From positions 1-35,956 of the forward strand of contig LYSV01000061.1 of NCBI GenBank assembly GCA_001657315.1: DNA of 35,956 nucleotides, in the 5' to 3' direction. The position numbers and the translations under genes are program-made. Positions within the stretch are counted from its first letter, which is position 1, and each line of letters starts with the position of its first letter. Below the pieces are notes generated by a model. That model had not been told where the DNA came from and did not search any database. It saw only the letters and a list, made by a program, of their open reading frames with translations. Below, in pieces: positions 8,103 through 14,287 of this stretch. The DNA is from Flammeovirgaceae bacterium BBD 1991-12 (GTDB taxonomy: Bacteria > Bacteroidota > Bacteroidia > Cytophagales > Cyclobacteriaceae).

Positions 8103-10412
8103 TTAACATTGACCGGTTTGATTATTTTTTTCATTTATCTCATTCTTAAAACAAACAGACTTTAAGCCTACTTCTTCCGTTTTTGTTCTCTCCAATTCTA
8201 ACTGGTCTTTCACCAATTGATAGTATTTTCCCTTAGCAGCTACCAGGTCATTATGTGATCCTCTTTCTGCAATTTTACCTTGGTGTAATACTACTACCTG
8301 GTCAGCATTCTTAATCGTACTTAACCTATGTGCAATAACAAGTACAGTACGATTTTCAAAAAATGACTGTAGGTTTTGCATAATGACTCGTTCGTTTTTC
8401 GCATCCAGTGAATTGGTAGCCTCATCGAAAAAAAGGTAATCCGGATTTTTATATACAGCACGCGCGATCAAAACCCGCTGCTTTTGGCCACTACTTAAAC
8501 CATGCCCCTCACTACCTATCTTTGTATTTATCCCTAAGGGTAATGAATCGATGAATTCCTTGATATTTGCTATTTCAATGGCCATCCCTAATTTTTCCAT
8601 ATCTGGAACCTCATCTACAATTGCTATATTATTGGCGATACTATCGGAAAAGATATATCCTTCCTGCATTACCACGCCGCATTTACTTCTCCATGCGCTC
8701 GGGCTGTATTTGTTAAAAGGGATTCCATTGATCTCAATCTTACCGGTAACTAATTGATAAAATCCCAACAGCAGTTTAACAAGAGTAGTCTTTCCACTTC
8801 CACTCATACCAACAATTGCTGTAACTTTATTTGGCGGAATTTCCAAGTCTATGCCATCCAGTACCTTTTCAGAATGAGGGCCCTCGTATTGAAATGTCAA
8901 ATCTTTAATGGATAATACTTTATCTTTAGGAATATGTCTTATCTTGTTGTCTCCGTATCCCTCCTCATCTTCCTTGTCATGAATTTCTCCTAGTCTTTCC
9001 AGGCTTATTTTGGCATCCTGGGCAGACTGGGTAAACCCGATGAATTGTTGAATTGGTGCATTTAACTGGCCAATGATATATTGCATGGCCATCATCATTC
9101 CTAAAGTCATATTACCTTCTACTACGCCCCTGGCAGCTAAGTAAGAAATTGCTATGTTCTTTACCTGGTCAATTAGTGTTGAGCCTATTTGCTGATTTTG
9201 ATTTAACATCAAGCCTTTTACCCTTACCTTGAATAATTGTGCCTGTATTCGCTCCCATTCCCAGCGCTTCTGCTTTTCGCAATTATTAAGTTTGATTTCT
9301 TGCATTCCATTTACTAGCTGTACTAAGTTGCCTTGGTTAGCAGAGGACTGTTGAAATCGCTTGTAATCCAGCTCCCGCCTTCTCTTAAGAAATAATAAGA
9401 TCCAAAGGATATATAGAACACTACCTAAATAAAATATCCCTAATATACCAGTATGATAACTGGCCATTATGAATGTGTACATTACCAGCGTGAATATGGA
9501 AAACACAATATTGATCAGTGAGCCTGTTAAGAAGGACTGGATCCGTTTATGATCGCCAATACGCTGCATGATGTCCCCGACCTGTTTTACATCAAAAAAG
9601 GATATGGGAAGCTTCATGAGTTTTGCAAGAAAGCCAGCAATTAAAGAGATGCTCACTCTTGAGGTTACATGGAGCATTACCCAACTACGGATCAACCCAT
9701 TGGCAGCCTGACCGAAAGTGAGTACTACCTGCGCTACCAGTACCATTATTATGAATGTAAGGTCGCTATTCCCGATACCATAGTCTACAATAGACTGGGT
9801 TAGGAAAGGAAAAGCAAGACTAAGTAATGTACCCGTAAGTGTGGCTATCACCAATTGAATGAGAAACTTTGTGTAAGGTGTCAAATAGCCCAGTAAGTAT
9901 ATGAACCTAAGCCTACCTTTTCCTTCATCCTCTTCTTGATAAAACCTGGGGGTTGTTTCGAATAAAAGTGCTACCCCATTATAAGTATCCTGTTCTTTGT
10001 ACTTCAGCCAGGGTTTGAGGAATTCTTCCCGGGTATAGGAAATGAGGCCATGAGCGGGGTCAGAAACATGGATTACATCCTCTTTAATACTTTTACCAAA
10101 TGAAAAAAAGGAACTTCGCCTTTTTTGTATTTTGAAAACAACTACAAAGTGCTGTTTTTTCCAATGGACGATACAGGGCAATGGCACCTCGTCACGTAAT
10201 TGTTCCCAAGTAAGTTTGACTCCCTGTGTGTGAAATCCGATACTTTCCGCCGCTTCGCTTATACCCAGGAGAGAAACACCTAAGCGGGTAATATAGCATC
10301 GGTCACGTAAAAAAGCCAGGTTATAATTCTTACCAAAATGCTTAGCAATGATCCGTAGGCACGTAGGACCACAATCCATTTTATCCAATTGCTTGTAATG
10401 AGGGAATTTCAA
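8103..10412 (-). CDS. C39 peptidase-containing ABC transporter (PCAT) for double-glycine peptides
   Basis: 769-residue bacteriocin-type exporter. Residues 1-150 are a C39 cysteine protease: QLDKMDCGPTCL with catalytic Cys14, His88 in KKQHFVVVF and Asp118 in VSDPAHG. Six-helix transmembrane domain at about 165-460. Nucleotide-binding domain at about 495-740 with Walker A GMSGSGKT (535-542), signature LSSGQ (639-643), Walker B YLFFDE (659-664) and H-loop His695. All key residues are intact, so it should cleave leaders after the Gly-Gly pair while exporting the core. The GG-leader precursors at 11352-11573, 13645-13908 and 17451-17705 are the obvious substrates. It is the first gene of a five-gene minus-strand operon. 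A 20-bp motif shared with the precursor genes lies 107 bases upstream of its ATG. Confidence 0.95.
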   Translation of the reverse strand: MKFPHYKQLDKMDCGPTCLRIIAKHFGKNYNLAFLRDRCYITRLGVSLLGISEAAESIGFHTQGVKLTWEQLRDEVPLPCIVHWKKQHFVVVFKIQKRRSSFFSFGKSIKEDVIHVSDPAHGLISYTREEFLKPWLKYKEQDTYNGVALLFETTPRFYQEEDEGKGRLRFIYLLGYLTPYTKFLIQLVIATLTGTLLSLAFPFLTQSIVDYGIGNSDLTFIIMVLVAQVVLTFGQAANGLIRSWVMLHVTSRVSISLIAGFLAKLMKLPISFFDVKQVGDIMQRIGDHKRIQSFLTGSLINIVFSIFTLVMYTFIMASYHTGILGIFYLGSVLYILWILLFLKRRRELDYKRFQQSSANQGNLVQLVNGMQEIKLNNCEKQKRWEWERIQAQLFKVRVKGLMLNQNQQIGSTLIDQVKNIAISYLAARGVVEGNMTLGMMMAMQYIIGQLNAPIQQFIGFTQSAQDAKISLERLGEIHDKEDEEGYGDNKIRHIPKDKVLSIKDLTFQYEGPHSEKVLDGIDLEIPPNKVTAIVGMSGSGKTTLVKLLLGFYQLVTGKIEINGIPFNKYSPSAWRSKCGVVMQEGYIFSDSIANNIAIVDEVPDMEKLGMAIEIANIKEFIDSLPLGINTKIGSEGHGLSSGQKQRVLIARAVYKNPDYLFFDEATNSLDAKNERVIMQNLQSFFENRTVLVIAHRLSTIKNADQVVVLHQGKIAERGSHNDLVAAKGKYYQLVKDQLELERTKTEEVGLKSVCFKNEINEKNNQTGQC

Positions 10413-10519
10413 AGAGGTTTGATTTTGATACGTTGAGTTTCACAAGCATATATAGGTTTCAACTCTCCCGTATATTTCTTTTAGTGCACTACCTAAACAG
10501 CTAACCAAGTTAATAAGCT

Positions 10520-10539
10520 GTGATATATTATTTTTATAC
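10520..10539 (-). promoter_or_regulatory. Shared A/T-rich regulatory motif upstream of the exporter operon
   Basis: On the minus strand it reads GTATAAAAATAATATATCAC. It nearly matches the sites before precursor a (GTGTAAAAATAATATACTGG), precursor b (GCATAAAAATAGTATACCAG) and precursor c (GTATAATAATAATATACCAG). The proximal end is 107 bases from the exporter ATG, close to the spacing for precursors a (104) and c (97). It is probably an operator or part of a promoter that coordinates exporter and precursor expression. Confidence 0.55.
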
Positions 10540-10575
10540 TGATATTTTTTACTAGAAATTTTTGAATCCACCCTA

Positions 10576-10713
10576 TTAACTCAAAGAGTGAGCATATAGG
10601 TTCAACGCTCTTTGCTTAATATGTTTACTCCCAATAAAAAAACTGAATAACCCATACACCCAGGCCAAGGTATACGTTGTATCAACAGAGGGAATAGTGC
10701 TACGATCCTGCCA
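10576..10713 (-). pseudogene. Possible remnant of an unidentified gene
   Basis: An open frame of 45 codons bounded by an in-frame TGA and ending at TAA. It has no plausible start codon. Its translation (WQDRSTIPSVDTTYTLAW near the start, then YGLFSFFIG) looks protein-like, with a hydrophobic middle and a basic KHIKQRALNLY tail. I do not recognise the family; a degraded transposase or membrane protein are both possible. It lies beside two inverted repeats, which weakly favours a decayed mobile element. Confidence 0.2.
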
Positions 10714-10751
10714 TCATCAATAGAGTCTTGCTCGAAATTATTATGATAGTA

Positions 10752-10775
10752 ACGCTAAGTCAAGGAACTTAGCGT
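10752..10775. repeat. Perfect inverted repeat (9-bp arms, 6-base loop)
   Basis: Arms ACGCTAAGT and ACTTAGCGT around CAAGGA. It lies 131 bases after the end of the 134-residue exported protein gene and could act as a terminator for that minus-strand transcript, but no T-run follows it on that strand. It may instead be part of a decayed element. Confidence 0.45.
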
Positions 10776-10792
10776 CAAGCAGGCCTTGTTCA

Positions 10793-10810
10793 CCGGCTTG
10801 CAAAAGCCGG
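10793..10810. repeat. Perfect inverted repeat (7-bp arms, GCAA loop)
   Basis: Arms CCGGCTT and AAGCCGG around a GCAA tetraloop, a stable RNA hairpin if transcribed. It lies 17 bases from the preceding repeat. Tandem hairpins downstream of the gene ending at 10906 are compatible with a terminator or a mobile-element end; neither is proven. Confidence 0.45.
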
Positions 10811-10905
10811 ACCTAATATAAACGTTCTTACTCATTTAGGGTCTTGGGAAAAAAGCCTGGGACCACGAAACTAAACCTTACGAAGCAACATTGAACCATT
10901 TTATT

Positions 10906-11310
10906 CTATTCAAATTCTTTAAGATATACTTGTTTTTGGAGAATCCTCATTCCGGTACTACTTTCGTGCCATCGCAAGCGCTTATACAAGACTTTAGATT
11001 TATCGATGATTTTTTCCAAAGCCCCAGGTAAAATGGCATAGGTCTTATTCCCGATAATAATTTCAAGATATACTGAATCTGCTCTATTAATAAATGACCG
11101 TGGTATTACATCTTTTCTACCTAAGGAGATAAAAGATTGATCTTTTTTATAGGTAAAAATCGGCATAACATAATCAAAAATACTCTCATAATGATTTCCC
11201 TTGAAATCATTATGAGAGTATAATCTCTTAAAATTAATACTATCCTCCTGCCCAAATGTCTGTAAAGAAATAAATAAGCAAAGTATGGTATACATCAGAA
11301 AAACTTTCAT
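10906..11310 (-). CDS. Exported protein of unknown function following precursor a
   Basis: 134 residues from the chosen ATG. An upstream in-frame ATG at 11340 would add ten residues, but the start at 11310 gives a clean signal peptide (MKVFLMYTILCLFISLQTFG, then QEDS), with a Lys directly before the hydrophobic core. The mature part is about 114 residues, mixed alpha/beta in character, with no cysteine and no motif I recognise. It begins 41 bases after the stop of precursor a on the same strand. The same arrangement, a precursor followed by a small exported protein, recurs at the other three precursor loci. It may be an immunity protein, a chaperone or a partner of the mature peptide; all of these are inference. 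Confidence 0.7.
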   Translation of the reverse strand: MKVFLMYTILCLFISLQTFGQEDSINFKRLYSHNDFKGNHYESIFDYVMPIFTYKKDQSFISLGRKDVIPRSFINRADSVYLEIIIGNKTYAILPGALEKIIDKSKVLYKRLRWHESSTGMRILQKQVYLKEFE

Positions 11311-11351
11311 AATCAGCTTAATTAAATCACAGGAATACATTTCTGTTTATC

Positions 11352-11573
11352 TCAAGCCCAGCAACCGTCCTGAACACCCTGAATCGTACATGGCGAGCCA
11401 TCATCAGGTACTCCATCAGTGCAATAACTGCACAAGGCCCAATGAGTTTGTCCATCAACGCAACTGGACAGCCAACATGAAGTATCTCCCCCACTTCCTC
11501 CTCTAAAATCGAGCAACTCTTCCCTGTTTAATAATTTTTCAGGCATTAGTTTAAGTTTTTTTAAGCTTTTCAT
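11352..11573 (-). CDS. Double-glycine leader precursor peptide a (6 core cysteines)
   Basis: 73 residues. The leader MKSLKKLKLMPEKLLNREEL continues LDFRGG, with the Gly-Gly pair at 25-26 (a second GG at 28-29), the cleavage site expected for the C39 exporter at 8103-10412. The leader is clearly related to those of precursors b and c (KLKL, then EKLL or KVL, then ELL/DLL/ELI before the GG). The core of about 47 residues has six cysteines (33, 38, 48, 51, 62, 71) and three tryptophans. An even cysteine number and the VKOR-thioredoxin gene nearby suggest disulfides. Ser and Thr residues near the cysteines are possible glycosylation sites. The leader resembles the Bacteroidota natural-product precursor group with GG sites. 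The shared regulatory motif lies 104 bases upstream. Confidence 0.88.
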   Translation of the reverse strand: MKSLKKLKLMPEKLLNREELLDFRGGSGGDTSCWLSSCVDGQTHWALCSYCTDGVPDDGSPCTIQGVQDGCWA

Positions 11574-11633
11574 CCCAATGACATTTTTATTTGTGCCTAC
11601 TCTCTTCGGTTTTCGGCTTCTCCGAATGATATT

Positions 11634-11783
11634 TTAATGCATGCGTTTTGGTACATCACTTTTAAAGGTAAAAATCGCCAGTATATTATTTTTACACTCA
11701 TAAGTTCCCGGGGTTCCTGTAGTTTTTCTCCGGACCAAGTCATCCATTTTTCCAAGCCTTTTCATGTATTTAATGATATCCAT
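11634..11783 (-). pseudogene. Truncated copy of the small HTH regulator gene
   Basis: A 49-codon frame starting MDIIKYMKRLGKMDDLVRRK, then TTGTPG. These 26 residues match the start of the 101-residue HTH protein at 13971-14276 at 19 positions. After TGTPG the reading frame leaves the homology and runs straight through the regulatory motif that, in the intact copy, lies at the end of the gene. The helix-turn-helix itself is therefore lost, consistent with an internal deletion joining codon 26 to the tail and the promoter of the following precursor gene. It sits directly upstream of precursor a, just as the intact gene precedes precursor b. The product, if made, should not bind DNA in the same way. 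Confidence 0.7.
11678..11697 (-). promoter_or_regulatory. Shared A/T-rich regulatory motif upstream of precursor a
   Basis: On the minus strand it reads GTGTAAAAATAATATACTGG, 104 bases before the precursor a ATG. It agrees with the sites at 10520, 13958 and 17334 over most positions. It lies inside the 3' part of the truncated HTH frame. Confidence 0.55.
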
Positions 11784-11838
11784 AAGTTAAGATTAAGTGT
11801 CCAGCAGGTATAACTATGACTAATTAAAAAAGGGGGCG

Positions 11839-11855
11839 GGTATATTTTTTATACC
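11839..11855 (-). promoter_or_regulatory. Palindromic GGTATA-N5-TATACC site upstream of the truncated HTH gene
   Basis: A perfect 6-bp inverted repeat (GGTATA/TATACC) around a 5-base A/T spacer, 55 bases before the ATG of the truncated HTH gene. The same half-sites with a 7-base spacer form the motif at 17334-17352 before precursor c. It is probably a version of the same operator with shorter spacing, and it suggests that the HTH gene copy was under the same control. Confidence 0.4.
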
Positions 11856-11966
11856 AAAAGAGCTTCTTGCATATTCCTTGTACCGTTATTGAATAATGTT
11901 AAGCTTCTTTAAGCTAACACTTCATCTCATAACTGATTTTTATACTACAAGAGAATCGATGATTAT

Positions 11967-12692
11967 CTACCTGAACTCACCTATTCCTAAACATTCATCA
12001 ATATCTATTTTGACAAATTTAGACTCAAAAAATTTCACCCCATCTTTAGATTTTGTAATAGAAAAGGGAATTAAAAAATTGTTTACTTTTTTGTAATCAC
12101 TTGCTTGAGTAATTATACCATTATCTTGTTTAATATAATTAAGCAGGTAAGAGGCTTGATCAAAATATAAGAAAACAAAAGATTTACCAGGTAGCTTAAC
12201 CCTAATTTCATGAAAGTAACACTCGTCAATCTTTTTCTCACCCACCAACTTAATTGATTTACCTTCATTGATATACCGCTCTGCAAGAATCGGATAAAAT
12301 TCAAATTTAACCGGCTTGAGATTTAACGTAGTGTAATGGTTTGCAAAATTCAACGATGTTGAGTCTTCAATGGAATAAAATGTCGCTATTAGCGTCTCAT
12401 CTTTATACACTTCAGTTTTGTGATAGCCTGGCCAACATCTATATATTCTATGGATAGAATGATTACTTTGGCCGGGTAATGGTATTACATAATTACGTGG
12501 GCTATTCTCATAGTAAGATTCAATTTCCAGGTAAGCCGCTTTTACAGCCCTGATAGAATCGATATGAACAGTACTAAAATAGTTGTTAACAATCTTTTCC
12601 ACCTCTTGGCAAAGAATGTCATTAAAAGGAAAGCATAATATAACCGATACTAAGATACCTATGTTCGATTTTATATTATGCTTAACCTTCAT
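11967..12692 (-). CDS. Exported LolA-like (outer-membrane lipoprotein-sorting-like) protein
   Basis: 241 residues from the ATG at 12692. A longer in-frame start at 12755 would overlap the Cys-rich ORF at 12707-12871 and place a non-signal sequence in front, so I reject it. Signal peptide at about 1-29 (hydrophobic GILVSVILCFPF, then DILCQ). The C-terminal half has the pattern of LolA/LppX-like half-barrels: VGEKKIDECYFHEIRVKLPG, then FLYFDQASYLLNYI and DYKKVNNFLIPFSI. Such folds bind lipids or hydrophobic ligands in the periplasm. It starts 14 bases after the stop of the Cys-rich small ORF, so the two are almost certainly cotranscribed. A role in carrying or neutralising the partner peptide would fit but is inference. 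Confidence 0.65.
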   Translation of the reverse strand: MKVKHNIKSNIGILVSVILCFPFNDILCQEVEKIVNNYFSTVHIDSIRAVKAAYLEIESYYENSPRNYVIPLPGQSNHSIHRIYRCWPGYHKTEVYKDETLIATFYSIEDSTSLNFANHYTTLNLKPVKFEFYPILAERYINEGKSIKLVGEKKIDECYFHEIRVKLPGKSFVFLYFDQASYLLNYIKQDNGIITQASDYKKVNNFLIPFSITKSKDGVKFFESKFVKIDIDECLGIGEFR

Positions 12693-12706
12693 GAAAACAA
12701 AATTCA

Positions 12707-12871
12707 TCAGCAACCAAACTGGCTGCAACCATAACCATCCATGCATTGATTGCATTGGCTAATGACACATTCTACATAGCAAACACTATCACCGCCACAG
12801 GAAATTTCACAAGCGATTTCTGCGGAATCACAACATGTGCAACGACTACATCTGTTAACAAGCTTCAGCAT
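12707..12871 (-). CDS. Cys-rich small ORF, candidate fourth precursor peptide (d)
   Basis: 54 codons from ATG to TGA, with 12 cysteines (8, 11, 13, 14, 21, 25, 31, 35, 40, 43, 49, 54). A Gly-Gly pair at 26-27 (EISCGGDSV) lies at the same distance from the start as in precursors a, b and c. If cut there, the core of 27 residues would contain six cysteines. The N-terminal part (MLKLVNRCSRCTCC) lacks most of the conserved leader pattern and contains six cysteines of its own, so this may be a divergent or partly decayed precursor. An in-frame TGA two codons upstream excludes a longer reading frame. It lies 14 bases before an exported protein gene, the arrangement seen at the other precursor loci. 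No copy of the shared motif was found directly upstream. Confidence 0.5.
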   Translation of the reverse strand: MLKLVNRCSRCTCCDSAEIACEISCGGDSVCYVECVISQCNQCMDGYGCSQFGC

Positions 12872-13159
12872 AACTCAATTAGACCGAAATCCTTAGCTTA
12901 ATAGCATTGTGAAATCCCTTCGGGGGAATCTACTTGGTTGGGAAACAAAAACGAACAAACTTTCCAATTCACGTTTGGCGAGTGAGCAAATCCCTGTTTG
13001 CGCTCCTATCCACCCCACTGGCGGACAGTATGACAACAAAGGAGGTTATTTTCGTTGTTTGATAGCTGAACAGCAACACATGATTATGCTAATTGTGGAA
13101 GAGCTATCTCAACGATACATTCTCACTATTAAACCCTTCTGGAGAGGTGTAGGTGAATG
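12872..13159. other. 288-bp intergenic region with no convincing gene
   Basis: Lies between the 108-residue exported protein gene and the Cys-rich small ORF. A plus-strand frame crosses it and continues antisense through the neighbouring gene; it has no recognisable domain. Base composition is somewhat more G/C-rich than the flanks. I see no clear promoter for the Cys-rich ORF and no copy of the shared 20-bp motif. Confidence 0.4.
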
Positions 13160-13486
13160 TCATTCTTTTTTTGTTATAATTATCAATGATTTAATTCTAT
13201 CACCTATAATCTTTTGTATTGTGTCTGGATTTTCAATTATTCTAATACTTCTGTCATCTGCCTCAACTTTGTTTCTAAATTCATGTGGGTTAACCATATT
13301 ATAGAGGCTGTCCCCGTCAATAATCAGGACTTCCAAAGAAGGCGACCCCACCAGAATATCTTTAAAATGTTGATATTCTACATTATGATATACGCTGATG
13401 GAACTATCTGGTTTTATTGTATCATGCTGGGCATATACCGTAAAAAAGAGAGGCATCATAAACAGAAGCAATATATTCTTTTTCAT
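13160..13486 (-). CDS. Small exported protein following precursor b (TonB-plug-like fragment)
   Basis: 108 residues. Signal peptide MKKNILLLFMMPLFFTVYA with cleavage near residue 19-20. The mature 88 residues contain SLEVLIIDGDSLYNM (about 50-64) and end GDRIKSLIIITKKE. This echoes two landmarks of TonB-dependent receptor plug domains in Bacteroidota: the PLIVIDG strand and the terminal GVIIITTK strand. It has no barrel, so it cannot be a receptor by itself; the resemblance may mean a mini-domain that mimics or binds a plug. It begins 158 bases after the stop of precursor b on the same strand. Function unknown. A decoy that protects the producer's receptors from the peptide would be a testable idea. 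Confidence 0.6.
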   Translation of the reverse strand: MKKNILLLFMMPLFFTVYAQHDTIKPDSSISVYHNVEYQHFKDILVGSPSLEVLIIDGDSLYNMVNPHEFRNKVEADDRSIRIIENPDTIQKIIGDRIKSLIIITKKE

Positions 13487-13644
13487 TTTTATTGTTGAGT
13501 ACGAAGGCCAAAATTAAAAACTGTAACCAGACTATTTGATTCCTTTTTTAAAAACCTTCAAATAATCTGGAAACTATCTCTTGAAATCCAAAAAAGCCAT
13601 TTCATTTAAACCCAGACCTCAATTTTAAAGAAGTATTTTAACTA

Positions 13645-13908
13645 TCATGTCCAAATGCCACTTCCACATATTGGGGGATTAAGGATAGCATTTGTTCCAG
13701 AGGCAGGAACAAATAGAGTATTGCAACTATTATCTGTATATAGTGTACCATAATAATGACAACCCGTATCGTGACCATAGCCATAATATCCTGTTTGTAT
13801 GTTCAGGCAAACACTGCCACTACCAACGCTGCCACCTCTATAATCTAGTAGGTCTGTCTCTTTCAATAGTTTTTCAGGCTTTAATTTTAGTCTACCAAGT
13901 TTTTTCAT
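13645..13908 (-). CDS. Double-glycine leader precursor peptide b (4 core cysteines)
   Basis: 87 residues. The leader MKKLGRLKLKPEKLLKETDL is followed by LDYRGG with Gly-Gly at 25-26, matching the leader of precursor a at most positions. The core of 61 residues is rich in Gly, Tyr, Ser, Thr and Asn and has four cysteines (34, 50, 62, 81). The even number suggests two disulfides, and the many Ser/Thr are possible sugar acceptors. It follows the HTH regulator gene by 62 bases, after LanC-like 2 and the VKOR-thioredoxin gene in the same direction. The shared regulatory motif is 49 bases upstream of the ATG and overlaps the end of the HTH gene, so the precursor can be transcribed both from its own promoter and by read-through. 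Confidence 0.85.
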   Translation of the reverse strand: MKKLGRLKLKPEKLLKETDLLDYRGGSVGSGSVCLNIQTGYYGYGHDTGCHYYGTLYTDNSCNTLFVPASGTNAILNPPICGSGIWT

Positions 13909-13957
13909 TTTACTGTTTTTTGAGATTATCTAATACCGTATCTAACTTAAAAACCGC

Positions 13958-13977
13958 TGGTATACTATTTTTATGCT
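13958..13977 (-). promoter_or_regulatory. Shared A/T-rich regulatory motif upstream of precursor b
   Basis: On the minus strand it reads AGCATAAAAATAGTATACCA, overlapping the last codons of the HTH regulator gene. The following bases (GCGGTTTTTAAG) also resemble the sequence after the precursor a site (CGATTTTTACC), so the similarity is longer than the 20-bp core. It is 49 bases from the precursor b ATG. Confidence 0.55.
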
Positions 13978-14276
13978 AAAAGAACTTTACATATTTTTTC
14001 AAGACTTTTTTTATTGATTTGCACCAATTCTTCTTCGTCTAATTTTTTCATTTCATAACCTACCTTCAACCTGCACGGGAATAAATAACAGTAACTTTTC
14101 CGATCATAATTATACTCCAATGGAGCATTCATTTCCTTGAGCATCTGGATATATTTTAGTAAGGAGATACGAGATAGCCCCATTTTATTCGCAAACTCCC
14201 CAGGGGTACCTGTTGCTTTCCTACGTATCAGGTCATCCATTTTTTTGATCCTATCCAAATACTTGATAATATTCAT
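13971..14276 (-). CDS. Small winged-helix regulator of the peptide island
   Basis: 101 residues. Residues ~1-65 form a winged helix-turn-helix of the HTH_11 kind: helix TPGEFANKMG (24-33), recognition helix around SRISLLKYIQMLKEM (35-49), and a wing with two strands around LEYNYDRKSYCYLF (53-66). The C-terminal third is a charged helix (KKLDEEELVQINKKSLEKI). It starts 11 bases after the VKOR-thioredoxin stop and precedes precursor b. A truncated paralogue precedes precursor a. The obvious candidate target is the 20-bp A/T-rich motif found at four island promoters, including the one inside the end of this gene, which would allow autoregulation. Whether it activates or represses cannot be told. 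Confidence 0.75.
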   Translation of the reverse strand: MNIIKYLDRIKKMDDLIRRKATGTPGEFANKMGLSRISLLKYIQMLKEMNAPLEYNYDRKSYCYLFPCRLKVGYEMKKLDEEELVQINKKSLEKICKVLLA

Positions 14277-14287
14277 AGCAGTAGTAT

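Larger units (their letters stand above)
10413..10905. other. 493-bp intergenic region: exporter promoter region, hairpins and a possible gene remnant
   Basis: Upstream of the exporter operon. It holds the shared A/T-rich motif (10520-10539), a 45-codon minus-strand fragment (10576-10713) that reads like protein but has no start, and two perfect inverted repeats (10752-10775 and 10793-10810). The mixture suggests a decayed element followed by a live promoter region. Confidence 0.5.

Noticed and set aside
12693-12755. Longer N-terminus for the LolA-like protein
   Set aside because: The extra 21 codons would overlap the Cys-rich ORF in another frame and would bury the signal peptide. The ATG at 12692 gives a normal signal sequence.
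12909-13304. Plus-strand open frame of 131 codons
   Set aside because: It crosses an intergenic region and then runs antisense through the 108-residue exported protein gene, which has a clear signal peptide. No domain is recognisable.
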